Assembly (NCBI GenBank): GCA_025359045.1
Contig: JANYHN010000032.1
Coordinates: 1 to 64,000, forward strand
Length of the DNA stretch: 64,000 nucleotides
Direction of reading: 5' to 3'
From: Hyphomicrobiales bacterium
GTDB taxonomy: Bacteria > Pseudomonadota > Alphaproteobacteria > Rhizobiales > Aestuariivirgaceae
In this document: piece by piece, positions 20,002 to 27,725 of the stretch
Layout of the letters: every line of letters begins with the position of its first letter
How positions within the stretch are numbered: the first letter of the stretch is position 1
Program-made: the position numbers and the translations under genes
The notes under the pieces: model-generated
Told to the model about the DNA's origin: nothing
The model's database searches: none
Seen by the model: only the letters and a program-made list of their open reading frames with translations

Positions 20002-20595
20002 ATGAACTCATTGATCACCATCCCTGCCTGCCGCGGCGTGGCTACCCGTTTAAACGCAGGTCAATCAATCAAGGTGATCAACACCCACGGCAATCAGGTG
20101 GTAGATTTCTGGGCGTTTAATGCTGGGGATTTGCGCGAGTATATGGGCATGGAACATTGCCGCGCATTTTGGAGCAGGCTATATCCGATTGCTGGTGATA
20201 AAATGATAACCAATCACCGCCGTGCCATCTTGACGATGACTGAAGATAACTCACCCGGGCGGCATGACACCCTCATCGCGCCTTGCGATAATGAGCGATA
20301 TGGACTTTTGGGCTGCACGCATTATCACGACAATTGCAGAGATAACATGCATGCCGGTTTGGCCAATTTGGGGATTTTTATGCCCTATACGCCAGACTCG
20401 CTCAATCTTTTCATGAATATCCCATGGCGGCAGGATGGGTCGCTGGAATGGGGCAATTGCTTGTGCAAGCCGGGAGACAGCGCTACATTCCGCGCCGAGA
20501 TCGACGCCACAATTGTGATGTCGGCCTGCCCCCAGGATTTGCTGCCGATCAATAATGGCATCACGACAGAAGCACATTATCAAATTTTGGATTAG
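20002..20595 (+). CDS. DUF1989 domain protein (urea carboxylase-associated family)
   Basis: A 197-residue soluble protein with the DUF1989 pattern: [21 protein letters not shown] near the start, then the conserved [17 protein letters not shown] and a closing segment with [12 protein letters not shown]. Related proteins occur beside urea carboxylase/allophanate hydrolase genes and nitrogen-compound transporters; the biochemical role is not settled. No urea genes are nearby here. AAGGACG seven bases upstream supports the ATG. Confidence 0.85.
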   Translation: MNSLITIPACRGVATRLNAGQSIKVINTHGNQVVDFWAFNAGDLREYMGMEHCRAFWSRLYPIAGDKMITNHRRAILTMTEDNSPGRHDTLIAPCDNERYGLLGCTHYHDNCRDNMHAGLANLGIFMPYTPDSLNLFMNIPWRQDGSLEWGNCLCKPGDSATFRAEIDATIVMSACPQDLLPINNGITTEAHYQILD

Positions 20596-20819
20596 GCTTT
20601 AACCGAGCATAGTTTCGCTTGTGCTTCACGGGTTTGGATGCTGTGAAAGGCGATGCAGAGCAGGCCGAGGCCTAGCGAGCACAATATTCCTGGCAAGGGG
20701 CCGTGACTCAGCGATAGTGCAGTTCCGCCTAATATTGCGCCGCCGCCCAGAGCCAAAAGCCCAACTTTGGAGGCGGAGCAGAGAAGACAACCAATTCCCA
20801 GACTTCTTGAAATGTTCAT
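20592..20819 (-). CDS. small cysteine-containing membrane protein
   Basis: A 75-residue protein with two hydrophobic segments (VGLLALGGGAILGG and LPGILCSLGLGLLCIAF) and cysteines at the membrane ends (CLLCSAS near the start). The layout recalls small MerC/MerT-like membrane proteins, but I cannot assign it to a family. AAGGA lies nine bases before the ATG at 20819; a GTG at 20825 is an alternative. Its stop overlaps the convergent DUF1989 stop by 4 bp. Confidence 0.5.
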   Translation of the reverse strand: MNISRSLGIGCLLCSASKVGLLALGGGAILGGTALSLSHGPLPGILCSLGLGLLCIAFHSIQTREAQAKLCSVKA

Positions 20820-20924
20820 CAGCACGATTCCTTTGCAATAAGCCTATGCCGATCTGCGGGCCTTGCAAATCACAATTGGTGCATTGGTTATTGGATTGTT
20901 AAGCGCGTTATAAGACTTCGAAGT

Positions 20925-21914
20925 TTAGCAATATTGCTCTGCAGAACCTTGCTGTTCCACCGAATACCGATTGCCATGGGCAAAGCCGATCGGCAGTATT
21001 TCTTCGATATCGGCAAGGTCTTTGGAAGTTAGATTTATGTCTGAGGCTTTGAGATTTTCAGCGTGGTGTTCTGCTGTTCTCGTACCTGGGATAGGGATAA
21101 TGTGATCGCCCTGCGCCAACACCCATGCATTGGCTAAGGCGGCTGTCGTCCAGCCTTTGCCATGGGCAAAGGTTTTGAACTTTTCAATATAGACCATATT
21201 GTAAGTAAAGTTCGGTTCGTTAAGGCGCGGCATCGCTTTGCGCCATTCTGTATCTGGCATTTTTGCAGGTTCAACCATTGCATCAGTCATTACACCGCGC
21301 GCCACGGGGGAGAACGCCACCAGCGCAGTGCCGTGACGTTTGCAGGCTTGGATGAGGCCCAGTTCCGGCAGGCGTGTCCACAGCGAATATTCATTTTGCA
21401 CAGCACGAACATGATGCACTTTTGAAGCGCGTTCCAGCGTATGCGGCGCAATTTCCGAAAGGCCAATGCCGCCGATTTTTCCCTCTTTTACAAACTGTGC
21501 CATGGTGGCCATCACATCTTCGATGGGGATGGCGTGATCACGGCGGTGAACATAATAAAGATCAACATGATCGACGCCGAGACGCTTCAGCGATCCTTCG
21601 AGGCATTCGCGCATGAAAGCGGCTGTGTTGTTCACCCCACGTGGTGATGGGTTAATGCCGCCCTTGGTGGCGATGGAGACCTTGTTTCGTGCGGCGGGAT
21701 GTTTTTTCAGATGCTCGCCAATCAGGGTTTCCGATATGTAAGGACCATAAATTAGTGCGGTATCAATGTGGGGGCGGTCTTGGGCAAAAACCCGATCAAG
21801 CGCTTTGCGGCTGGTTTCGTCATCTGCAGGCCCAAATGCGCCAGCAATGCTCATTGCGCCAAAGCCCACTTCATCGACGAAGGGGCCGTTTTTTCCGAGT
21901 TGTCTTTGTTTCAT
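20925..21914 (-). CDS. aldo/keto reductase
   Basis: An NADPH-dependent (alpha/beta)8-barrel oxidoreductase of 329 residues. The start MKQRQLGKNGPFVDEVGFGAM is typical of the AKR11/AKR13 type. The catalytic set is visible: Asp in HIDTALIYG, Tyr within that segment, Lys in KVSIATKGG, and His in DLYYVHRRD. The C-terminal cofactor block IIPIPGTR is also there. The substrate is unknown. It lies divergent from gltX with about 75 bases between. Confidence 0.93.
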   Translation of the reverse strand: MKQRQLGKNGPFVDEVGFGAMSIAGAFGPADDETSRKALDRVFAQDRPHIDTALIYGPYISETLIGEHLKKHPAARNKVSIATKGGINPSPRGVNNTAAFMRECLEGSLKRLGVDHVDLYYVHRRDHAIPIEDVMATMAQFVKEGKIGGIGLSEIAPHTLERASKVHHVRAVQNEYSLWTRLPELGLIQACKRHGTALVAFSPVARGVMTDAMVEPAKMPDTEWRKAMPRLNEPNFTYNMVYIEKFKTFAHGKGWTTAALANAWVLAQGDHIIPIPGTRTAEHHAENLKASDINLTSKDLADIEEILPIGFAHGNRYSVEQQGSAEQYC

Positions 21915-21989
21915 TGTTCCTCACTATCAGATGTCACGAAATTACGCCATTCTTGACGCATGCGCTCCATGCGGCTACGGCATGCAATT

Positions 21990-23306
21990 ATGAACATTGT
22001 ACGCTTCGCACCATCGCCCACCGGGCGCATTCACATCGGTAACGGCCGCGCCGCTATCTTAAACTGGCTGTTTGCTTTGAAAACCAATGGCCAATTTATA
22101 TTGCGCTATGACGACACTGATACGGCCCGCTCCACGCAGGAATTTGCCGATGGCATTAAGACCGATGTGGAATGGCTGGGGATCACGCCTCATAGGGTTG
22201 AATGGCAGAGCAAGCGCTTTGATCGCTATGATGAAGTGGCGGCTGATTTGCGGGCGCGCGGGCTGATTTATGCGTGCTATGAAACAGCCGATGAACTGGA
22301 CCGCCGCCGCAAGCGCCAGCAGGCGCGTGGGCTGCCGCCGATTTATGACCGGGCTTCATTGAAATTAACGGCTGAGGAAATTGCCGCGTTTGAAGCTGAA
22401 GGGCGCAAGCCGCATTGGCGTTTCAAATTGGCCAATGCTCCGGTGGATTGGGTGGATATGATCCGCGGGCCTGTGCATATTGATACGGCCACATTATCTG
22501 ACCCTGTTTTGATCCGCGAAGATGGCACTTATCTCTATACCCTGCCATCCGTGATTGATGATGTGGATATGGCTGTGACCCACGTGATCCGTGGTGAAGA
22601 CCATGTGGTAAACACGGCTGTGCAGATTGAGATTACACGGGCCATTGGTGGCGTAGTTCCGGCCTATGGGCATTATTCGATGCTGTTGGGCGCTGATGGT
22701 AAGGGATTATCAAAGCGCATTGGTTCGCTTTCAATTCAATCGCTGCGCGAAAGCGGATTGGAATCCATGGCTGTGGTTTCGCATGCGGCGTTGCTGGGTA
22801 CATCAGACAATATTCATCCGTGTACGGATATTCACGAATTGGTGGATGGGTTTGATTTGGGCAAACTATCCCGCGCGCCTGCCCGCTTTGATGAGGCGGA
22901 ATTGGCGGGGCTCAATGCGAAGCTTTTGCATATGACGCCTTATGCATCTGTTGCGCATCGCCTTGAAGGTGTTTCCGAAGCCATGTGGCTCGCGGTGCGT
23001 GGTAATATGGAAAAACTTTCGGATGTTGCGCAGTGGCGTGATGTAATTAATTCATCTGATAAGTTTGAAGTGGCAGGTGATGATGTTGGCTATATTGCCA
23101 AAGCGCGTGAATTGTTGCCTCAAGAGCCATGGGATCAGACCACATGGAAAATCTGGACTGATGCCGTGAAGGCCGCAACGGACCGCAAGGGCAAGACGCT
23201 GTTCATGCCGTTGCGCATGGCGTTGACGGGATTGGATCATGGGCCAGAACTTGCGACGTTGTTGCCCTTGATCGGAAGAGAAAAGACACTTGAGAGGTTA
23301 AGTTAA
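21990..23306 (+). CDS. gltX: glutamate--tRNA ligase
   Basis: Charges tRNA-Glu with glutamate. The start at the ATG at 21990 puts the conserved VRFAPSPTGRIHIGN at the beginning; an in-frame ATG 30 bases upstream adds nothing conserved. The second signature is KGLSKR (KMSKS position). The 438-residue length and the block RIGSLSIQSLRESGLES match the shorter of the two GluRS types found in many alphaproteobacteria. The genome may carry a second gltX and rely on indirect Gln-tRNA synthesis. The hicAB control region begins at the base after its stop codon. Confidence 0.95.
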   Translation: MNIVRFAPSPTGRIHIGNGRAAILNWLFALKTNGQFILRYDDTDTARSTQEFADGIKTDVEWLGITPHRVEWQSKRFDRYDEVAADLRARGLIYACYETADELDRRRKRQQARGLPPIYDRASLKLTAEEIAAFEAEGRKPHWRFKLANAPVDWVDMIRGPVHIDTATLSDPVLIREDGTYLYTLPSVIDDVDMAVTHVIRGEDHVVNTAVQIEITRAIGGVVPAYGHYSMLLGADGKGLSKRIGSLSIQSLRESGLESMAVVSHAALLGTSDNIHPCTDIHELVDGFDLGKLSRAPARFDEAELAGLNAKLLHMTPYASVAHRLEGVSEAMWLAVRGNMEKLSDVAQWRDVINSSDKFEVAGDDVGYIAKARELLPQEPWDQTTWKIWTDAVKAATDRKGKTLFMPLRMALTGLDHGPELATLLPLIGREKTLERLS

Positions 23307-23350
23307 ATGTCAACATTTTTGTTGACATATTTGATCGCTGAACGTATCGT
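23307..23350 (+). promoter_or_regulatory. hicAB promoter with overlapping dyad operator
   Basis: Perfect 8-base inverted arms ATGTCAAC (23307-23314) and GTTGACAT (23321-23328) flank ATTTTT. The right arm contains a full consensus -35, TTGACA (23322-23327). After 17 bases comes a fair -10, TATCGT (23345-23350). A repressor on the dyad would block RNA polymerase. The HicB protein encoded downstream has a C-terminal DNA-binding domain and is the natural candidate. The dyad also begins right after the gltX stop, so it could alternatively act as a weak terminator, but it lacks a T-run. Confidence 0.65.
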
Positions 23351-23416
23351 GAATAAATAAAGGGGCAAAGACTCCTGAATTCAATGGGATTACCCTATCT
23401 CAGGGAGGAGACGTAC

Positions 23417-23512
23417 ATGGACAGAGACACTGACGTTAAATCTTGGAGATACTCGCCTCATGAAATACACCGAATTTCGCCGCTGGCTGAAGAAGCAAGG
23501 CTGCACATTTGA
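23417..23512 (+). other. possible leader reading frame overlapping hicA
   Basis: A 31-codon frame begins at ATG 23417 behind the strongest ribosome-binding site in the region (GGGAGGAG, about six bases upstream) and ends at TGA 23510-23512, inside hicA in another frame. The hicA ATG itself has only GGAG about 11 bases away. If translated, the leader could tune toxin synthesis by ribosome occupancy. There is no evidence that the peptide itself matters. Confidence 0.3.
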
Positions 23513-23645
23513 AACACGTGAGGGCGGAACAAGCCACATGATCGTGAGATACAAAGATAAAGAAACGACCTTTCCGATGCATGGCAGCAAAGAGATTGGT
23601 AATGGCCTAGTTCAAGCCATCAAGAAGCAATTGGGATTGAAATGA
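23460..23645 (+). CDS. hicA: HicA-type mRNA interferase toxin
   Basis: A 61-residue HicA_toxin protein. It has the small double-stranded-RNA-binding-like fold, beginning KYTEFRRWLKKQGC, with the catalytic His26 in GGTSHMIV and the closing pattern KEIGNGLVQAIKKQLG. Members cleave mRNA and halt growth until neutralised. The stop overlaps the hicB start as ATGA, so toxin and antitoxin are coupled in the classical toxin-first order. Confidence 0.92.
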   Translation: MKYTEFRRWLKKQGCTFETREGGTSHMIVRYKDKETTFPMHGSKEIGNGLVQAIKKQLGLK

Positions 23646-24070
23646 TTAAGTATCGCGTAAAATTGACGCCAGATGACAATGGTACTTTTTTGGTGACTTC
23701 ACCAGACTTCCCCGAAGTCATCACCTTTGGTGAAACGCGAGAGGATGCTTTGCATCATGTCGTTGGTGCGTTTCGTGAAATTATTGCTGGTAAAATTCAT
23801 TACAAAGAACCCATTTCCAAACCATCTCGCATAAAAGCTGGTGAGCCTTTCATTACTTTGCCTTTGCAAACCGAAATGAAGGTTCGGCTTTATGAAGCTT
23901 TGCAGGAGAATGGTATGAAGAAGGCTGAGCTGGCCCGCATCCTTAACCTACACCGACAAGAGATTGATCGTTTGCTAGATTTCAAACATTCAACTAGCAT
24001 CGGTAAGATTGAGGCGGCTTTTGCAGCACTTGGTAAAGAGCTTAAAATTGAGGTTGCCGACGCGCCTTAA
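23642..24070 (+). CDS. hicB: HicB-type antitoxin with DNA-binding domain
   Basis: A 142-residue antitoxin. The N-terminal partial RNase-H-like fold (about 1-60) carries YRVKLTPDDNGTFLVTSPDFPE and TFGETREDALHH. The C-terminal part (about 80-135) is a helix-turn-helix domain (MKKAELARILNLHRQEIDRLLD) that should bind the hic operator. It binds and blocks HicA and probably represses the operon. The following GST gene starts 20 bases after the hicB stop. Confidence 0.92.
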   Translation: MIKYRVKLTPDDNGTFLVTSPDFPEVITFGETREDALHHVVGAFREIIAGKIHYKEPISKPSRIKAGEPFITLPLQTEMKVRLYEALQENGMKKAELARILNLHRQEIDRLLDFKHSTSIGKIEAAFAALGKELKIEVADAP

Positions 24071-24089
24071 TCGGAGCAACATTATTCTT

Positions 24090-24725
24090 ATGATCCTAGT
24101 TGGCCAATATGACTCGCCGTTTGTGCGCCGTGTCGCTGTCACGCTGCATCATTATCACATGCCGTTTGAGCGTAATGCGCTTTCGGTTTTCTCCAACATG
24201 AAGGCGATGCGCGAGATTAACCCTTTGGTTCGCGTGCCTGCTCTCATTATCGAGAATGGGGAAACACTTATCGATTCAGGCGCTATTTTAGATTATCTTG
24301 ATCACAAGGCGGGGCAAGCGCGATCACTGACGCCTGCCAATGGGCCAGAGCGGCGCAAGGTTTTGCATGCGGTGGCTTTGGCGACGGGTTGCATGGAAAA
24401 GACGATGGCGACTTTTTTTGAGCGCTATTTTCATGAAGGAAAATCGCTTTCGAAAGAGTGGGAGAAACGCTGTTTCGATCAGTTGCATGCTGGGCTAGTG
24501 GCTCTGGAGAAGGATTGTGGCACACCTTGGTTTAGCGATCTTCATATGAGCCAAGCTGATGTTTCGATTGGTTGCATGTTGGGTTACATCAAGCTCCGTG
24601 TGCCAGAGGCATTTCCGGCTGATAAATATCCGAAGCTTCATAGACTTTCGATGCACTGCGAGATGCGAGAAGAATTTACATCTTGCAGACCAGCTGCCAA
24701 TGAGACCGTGCCAGCGAGATCATAA
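24090..24725 (+). CDS. glutathione S-transferase family protein
   Basis: A 211-residue GST. The N-terminal thioredoxin-like domain starts ILVGQYDSPFVRRVAVTLH, with the cis-Pro segment VRVPALII and the gamma-glutamyl-binding DSGAIL. The C-terminal helical domain has SQADVSIGC. I use the ATG at 24090; the frame is open further upstream into hicB but without family sequence. Its last codons overlap the convergent phosphonate-binding-like gene by 6 bp. The substrate is unknown. Confidence 0.88.
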   Translation: MILVGQYDSPFVRRVAVTLHHYHMPFERNALSVFSNMKAMREINPLVRVPALIIENGETLIDSGAILDYLDHKAGQARSLTPANGPERRKVLHAVALATGCMEKTMATFFERYFHEGKSLSKEWEKRCFDQLHAGLVALEKDCGTPWFSDLHMSQADVSIGCMLGYIKLRVPEAFPADKYPKLHRLSMHCEMREEFTSCRPAANETVPARS

Positions 24726-25475
24726 ATTTAAAGGCGGCAATGCATTTTCCAGATTGGTGATGTGGTCATAAGCCCCTGCTCCTAGATTTGAAAAACCAAT
24801 CATCAGCAATGCATCGAGCGTGGTTTTGAGTTCGGGATCAGCAAAGGTTTTTGTCAGTGCAATGCGTAAGCGATCAGGATCGCCAGAGCGGGTGACAAAT
24901 GGAAGGCTTGGCACCAGCGGTGACTGTGCAATGATCACTAGGCCTTCCATAACCTTAGGACAGTATTTTTTGGCAAGCGCCACGCACACTGCGTCGATGG
25001 CGCAGACATCAGCCTTACCTTCGCGCACCGCCTGCAAAGAATTAAGATGTCCGCCAGTGATTAATTTACGTTCAAAGAATTCACCACCTCTGACAAAGGG
25101 TGCAAAAACCAGTTTCAACGCCAACATGCCAGACATTGAATCCATCGAATTTACCGCTGGAATTTTTCCACGAAATTCCTGAAGTGGTGTGGCTTTGCGC
25201 GCGAAGATAAAACTGGAATAGGTGGCATCTTTGCACCCAGCGCAAAGATAATGCGGAGTTGCAACATAACTCAATAAGCCTTTGAATTCATGCGAAAATG
25301 GATAGCCACAGGTTTGGCTGAAAATGAGATCTGGGTTTCGCCACGGATCGGAATAGGAGCTGTCTCGATCAAGTTTCATGCATAATCCAGAGTGACGCGC
25401 AAAGCCCGCCAAAAATGCATCCGTATGTTCACGGATTTCCGGCCAATCATACATTGGTAGAGATGCGATACTCAT
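24720..25475 (-). CDS. phosphate/phosphonate-binding-like protein without signal peptide
   Basis: A 251-residue protein of the PhnD-like periplasmic-binding fold (Phosphonate-bd). Family segments include DLIFSQTCGYPF, the AVNSMDSMSGM ligand-loop type pattern, GGHLNSLQAVREGKADVCAID and a late LPFVTR. Unlike transport-linked members it starts directly with MSIASLPMYDWPE and has no signal peptide or lipobox. No ABC permease or ATPase lies nearby. It is therefore probably a cytoplasmic sensor or enzyme-like protein, or has lost export. A CAGC pair near residue 80 is unusual. Confidence 0.8.
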   Translation of the reverse strand: MSIASLPMYDWPEIREHTDAFLAGFARHSGLCMKLDRDSSYSDPWRNPDLIFSQTCGYPFSHEFKGLLSYVATPHYLCAGCKDATYSSFIFARKATPLQEFRGKIPAVNSMDSMSGMLALKLVFAPFVRGGEFFERKLITGGHLNSLQAVREGKADVCAIDAVCVALAKKYCPKVMEGLVIIAQSPLVPSLPFVTRSGDPDRLRIALTKTFADPELKTTLDALLMIGFSNLGAGAYDHITNLENALPPLNL

Positions 25476-25549
25476 TCAGGTTCCATAGGACTGTTCAATT
25501 TCGGTATCATCCTATAGACTAGAGTTATAACGGCAACTCGAATCCTACC

Positions 25550-26455
25550 ATGAATTCTCAGCGCATCGCCCGTATTGAATGGCCGACCCTTGCACTTATT
25601 GCGATGGTTTATGTTGTTTTAGTTTGCCTTGTTTGGTTCCATGCACATTTGCCTTGGTGGGTTATTTTGCCATTTGGGGCTTATGCCGCGTGTCTTCATT
25701 CATCGCTGCAACATGAAATATTGCATGGGCACCCCACGCGCAGCCGGCTCGTGAATGAGCTTCTCGTGTTTGTAACTCCGCATCTTTGGCTGCCTTACGG
25801 AAGATATCGCGATTTACATTTGAAGCACCACAATGATGCTCACCTCACATGTCCGGTCGAGGACCCCGAATCCTATTATCTGCTGCCAGAAGATTGGAAG
25901 ACGATGCCTGGCATAAAACGTGCGCTTTACACATTCAACAACACTCTCTTCGGGCGCATGTTGATCGGGCCTGCTGTAGGCATCATTCGTTTTTGGTCAG
26001 ACGAAATAATGCAGATTGTGAAGGGGCGCAGGGATACTGTAAAGTGTTGGAGCGGATTTGTTATCTCCAGTTTCATCGTTCTGGCATTTGTCTATTGGGC
26101 GGGGATGCCGATTTGGCAATACATTCTGCTCGTTGCTTATCCTGCAATTTCGTTGGCTTTGGTGCGTTCATTTTGCGAACATCAAGCGGCAGAAAATGTT
26201 GGAGAGCGCACAATCATTGTTGAGGCTTCGGCGTTTTGGTCGCTTCTATTTTTAAATAACAACTTGCATCTGCCGCATCATGAAAGGCCGAGTCTACCTT
26301 GGTATCAATTGCCTAGATATTACAGGACAAAACGGGACGCATTTTTGAGCAAGAATAATAATTATCTGATGCGTGGTTATGGCGAGATATTTCGGCGTTA
26401 TTTTTTCAAACCCAAAGAGAGTGTTTCCTATCCAAACCTTACTTGGATCAGTTAG
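25550..26455 (+). CDS. fatty acid desaturase family protein
   Basis: A membrane di-iron oxygenase of 301 residues. Three histidine boxes are present: HEILHGH (55-61), HLKHH (90-94) and HLPHH (240-244), with an extra His211 in CEHQAAE. Hydrophobic stretches around residues 15-50, 75-82, 168-184 and 190-205 give the usual four-helix topology. Such enzymes desaturate or hydroxylate acyl chains or related lipids. The substrate cannot be told from the sequence. It may be co-transcribed with the following glycosyltransferase gene (36 bases). Confidence 0.88.
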   Translation: MNSQRIARIEWPTLALIAMVYVVLVCLVWFHAHLPWWVILPFGAYAACLHSSLQHEILHGHPTRSRLVNELLVFVTPHLWLPYGRYRDLHLKHHNDAHLTCPVEDPESYYLLPEDWKTMPGIKRALYTFNNTLFGRMLIGPAVGIIRFWSDEIMQIVKGRRDTVKCWSGFVISSFIVLAFVYWAGMPIWQYILLVAYPAISLALVRSFCEHQAAENVGERTIIVEASAFWSLLFLNNNLHLPHHERPSLPWYQLPRYYRTKRDAFLSKNNNYLMRGYGEIFRRYFFKPKESVSYPNLTWIS

Positions 26456-26491
26456 CGTCCGCATGATCCAACTACGACTGGATATCGTAGC

Positions 26492-27190
26492 GTGAATGTG
26501 GCTAAAATTTCCGTTATTATCCCAACGCGTGATCGTCCTGACTTTCTGGCAGAGGCAGTTGGAAGTGTATTGCAGCAGAGCTTTTCTGATCTTGAGTTGT
26601 TGATTGTAAATGATGGTGCATCACCAGTTGCCAACTTTGGTGATGAACGCGTGCGTGTTCTCAATAACCAAATGCGTGGGGCAGTACCTGCACGAAATTT
26701 AGGAATATTAAAGGCAAGCGGAAGTCATATCGCCTTTCTTGATGATGATGATTATTGGATCAACCCCTCCCACTTGGCACAAGCCAATGCGACGTTGAGT
26801 GGTCTGGCAGATTTCTATTTTGCTAATGGCAATATGCTATTTCCAGATGGAGAAAAACGTTTGTTCTTTCGCAATGCGGACAAACAATCTTTGCTGAGTG
26901 ATAATACCATACTCATTTCGACAGTTTGCTATCGACGCGACTTGCATTTTCATCTCGGAACTTTTGATGAAACACTTCCCTATTATTGGGATTGGGATTG
27001 GTATTTGCGCGTTGCCATGGCTGACTTTCGCATTGCTCACTCGAGCCAGGCGGCAGTCGCAATACGTGTTCACCCGCATAATATGTCTGGCGAAACCAAC
27101 CGAGAAGCGCGGCAAAAGAATTTAAATTTGCTGATTGCAAAGCACGACCTCAAAAATATTACACTCAAAAACCATCTTGATTTTGTTTGA
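26492..27190 (+). CDS. glycosyltransferase family 2 protein
   Basis: A 232-residue GT-A fold enzyme. The start ISVIIPTRDRPDFLAEAVGSVL, the nucleotide-binding VNDGAS and the metal motif in FLDDDDYW are standard GT2 features. The C-terminal part has YYWDWDWYLRVA, where acceptor and catalytic residues usually lie. There is no membrane segment. The start is probably the GTG at 26492, since no in-frame ATG precedes the conserved N-terminus. The sugar and acceptor are unknown. Confidence 0.85.
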   Translation: MNVAKISVIIPTRDRPDFLAEAVGSVLQQSFSDLELLIVNDGASPVANFGDERVRVLNNQMRGAVPARNLGILKASGSHIAFLDDDDYWINPSHLAQANATLSGLADFYFANGNMLFPDGEKRLFFRNADKQSLLSDNTILISTVCYRRDLHFHLGTFDETLPYYWDWDWYLRVAMADFRIAHSSQAAVAIRVHPHNMSGETNREARQKNLNLLIAKHDLKNITLKNHLDFV

Positions 27191-27377
27191 TGTCGCTTAA
27201 GTCATTGTAATTAAATGTTTCTTTTTGGGGCAACCTGTTAACTGTTAATTAACCCTGTATTTTTGCTGCTCTTTTGATTCTCGTTTGAAAAGAGGCCCTA
27301 AAAATAAGGGTTTTCTTGGCTGTCTTGCTCCTGTAGTTTTTGACATAGTTTGATTCGCCACCATAAAGGAGAGAGCC

Positions 27378-27671
27378 ATGGCTGATGAAAAAGTACTGAC
27401 CGTTGCGTTGACAAAGATCGCGGCTGAGTTGGCCGAGACACATGAAATGTCGAAGAAGGCGTCTGCTGCGTTTTTGAGCGATTTCGTAGACCATGTTGTT
27501 AAGAACCTCAAAAAGGGTCACAAAGTTCGCGTTACTGGTCTTGGAATTTTCCAAGTGAAGAAGCGCCCAGCCCGCCTTGGTCGTAATCCACTGACAGGCG
27601 AGCAAATCAAAATCAAGGCATCGAAGAAGTTAGCCTTCCGCGCTGCTAAAGAAGTGAAAGACACAATCTAA
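27378..27671 (+). CDS. HU family DNA-binding protein
   Basis: A 97-residue nucleoid protein. The helical dimer core spans about 1-50. The DNA-intercalating arm carries the RNP-type pattern RLGRNPLTGEQIKI, and the end FRAAKEVKD is typical. AAGGAGAG just before the ATG is a strong ribosome-binding site, which fits high expression. It has its own Rho-independent terminator. The sequence is more divergent than the canonical HupB, so it may be a second HU paralogue. Confidence 0.93.
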   Translation: MADEKVLTVALTKIAAELAETHEMSKKASAAFLSDFVDHVVKNLKKGHKVRVTGLGIFQVKKRPARLGRNPLTGEQIKIKASKKLAFRAAKEVKDTI

Positions 27672-27690
27672 ACTTTTTTGATTTGAATTT

Positions 27691-27725
27691 ACGGCCTAGC
27701 AGAAATGCTGGGCCGTTTTATTTTT
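27691..27725 (+). terminator. Rho-independent terminator of the HU gene
   Basis: An 11-base stem ACGGCCTAGCA / TGCTGGGCCGT (one T-G pair) closes a GAAA tetraloop and is followed by TTTTATTTTT. It lies 20 bases after the HU stop. The T-run overlaps the stop codon of the convergent membrane protein gene. On the minus strand there is no T-run, so it works for HU only. Confidence 0.92.

Noticed and set aside
23307-23328. Inverted repeat as the gltX terminator
   Set aside because: AT-rich 8-base stem with no following T-run, and it contains a perfect -35; an operator/promoter explains it better.
27340-27368. TTGACA before HU as a promoter
   Set aside because: The matching -10 would fall on the ribosome-binding site, leaving no room for a leader.
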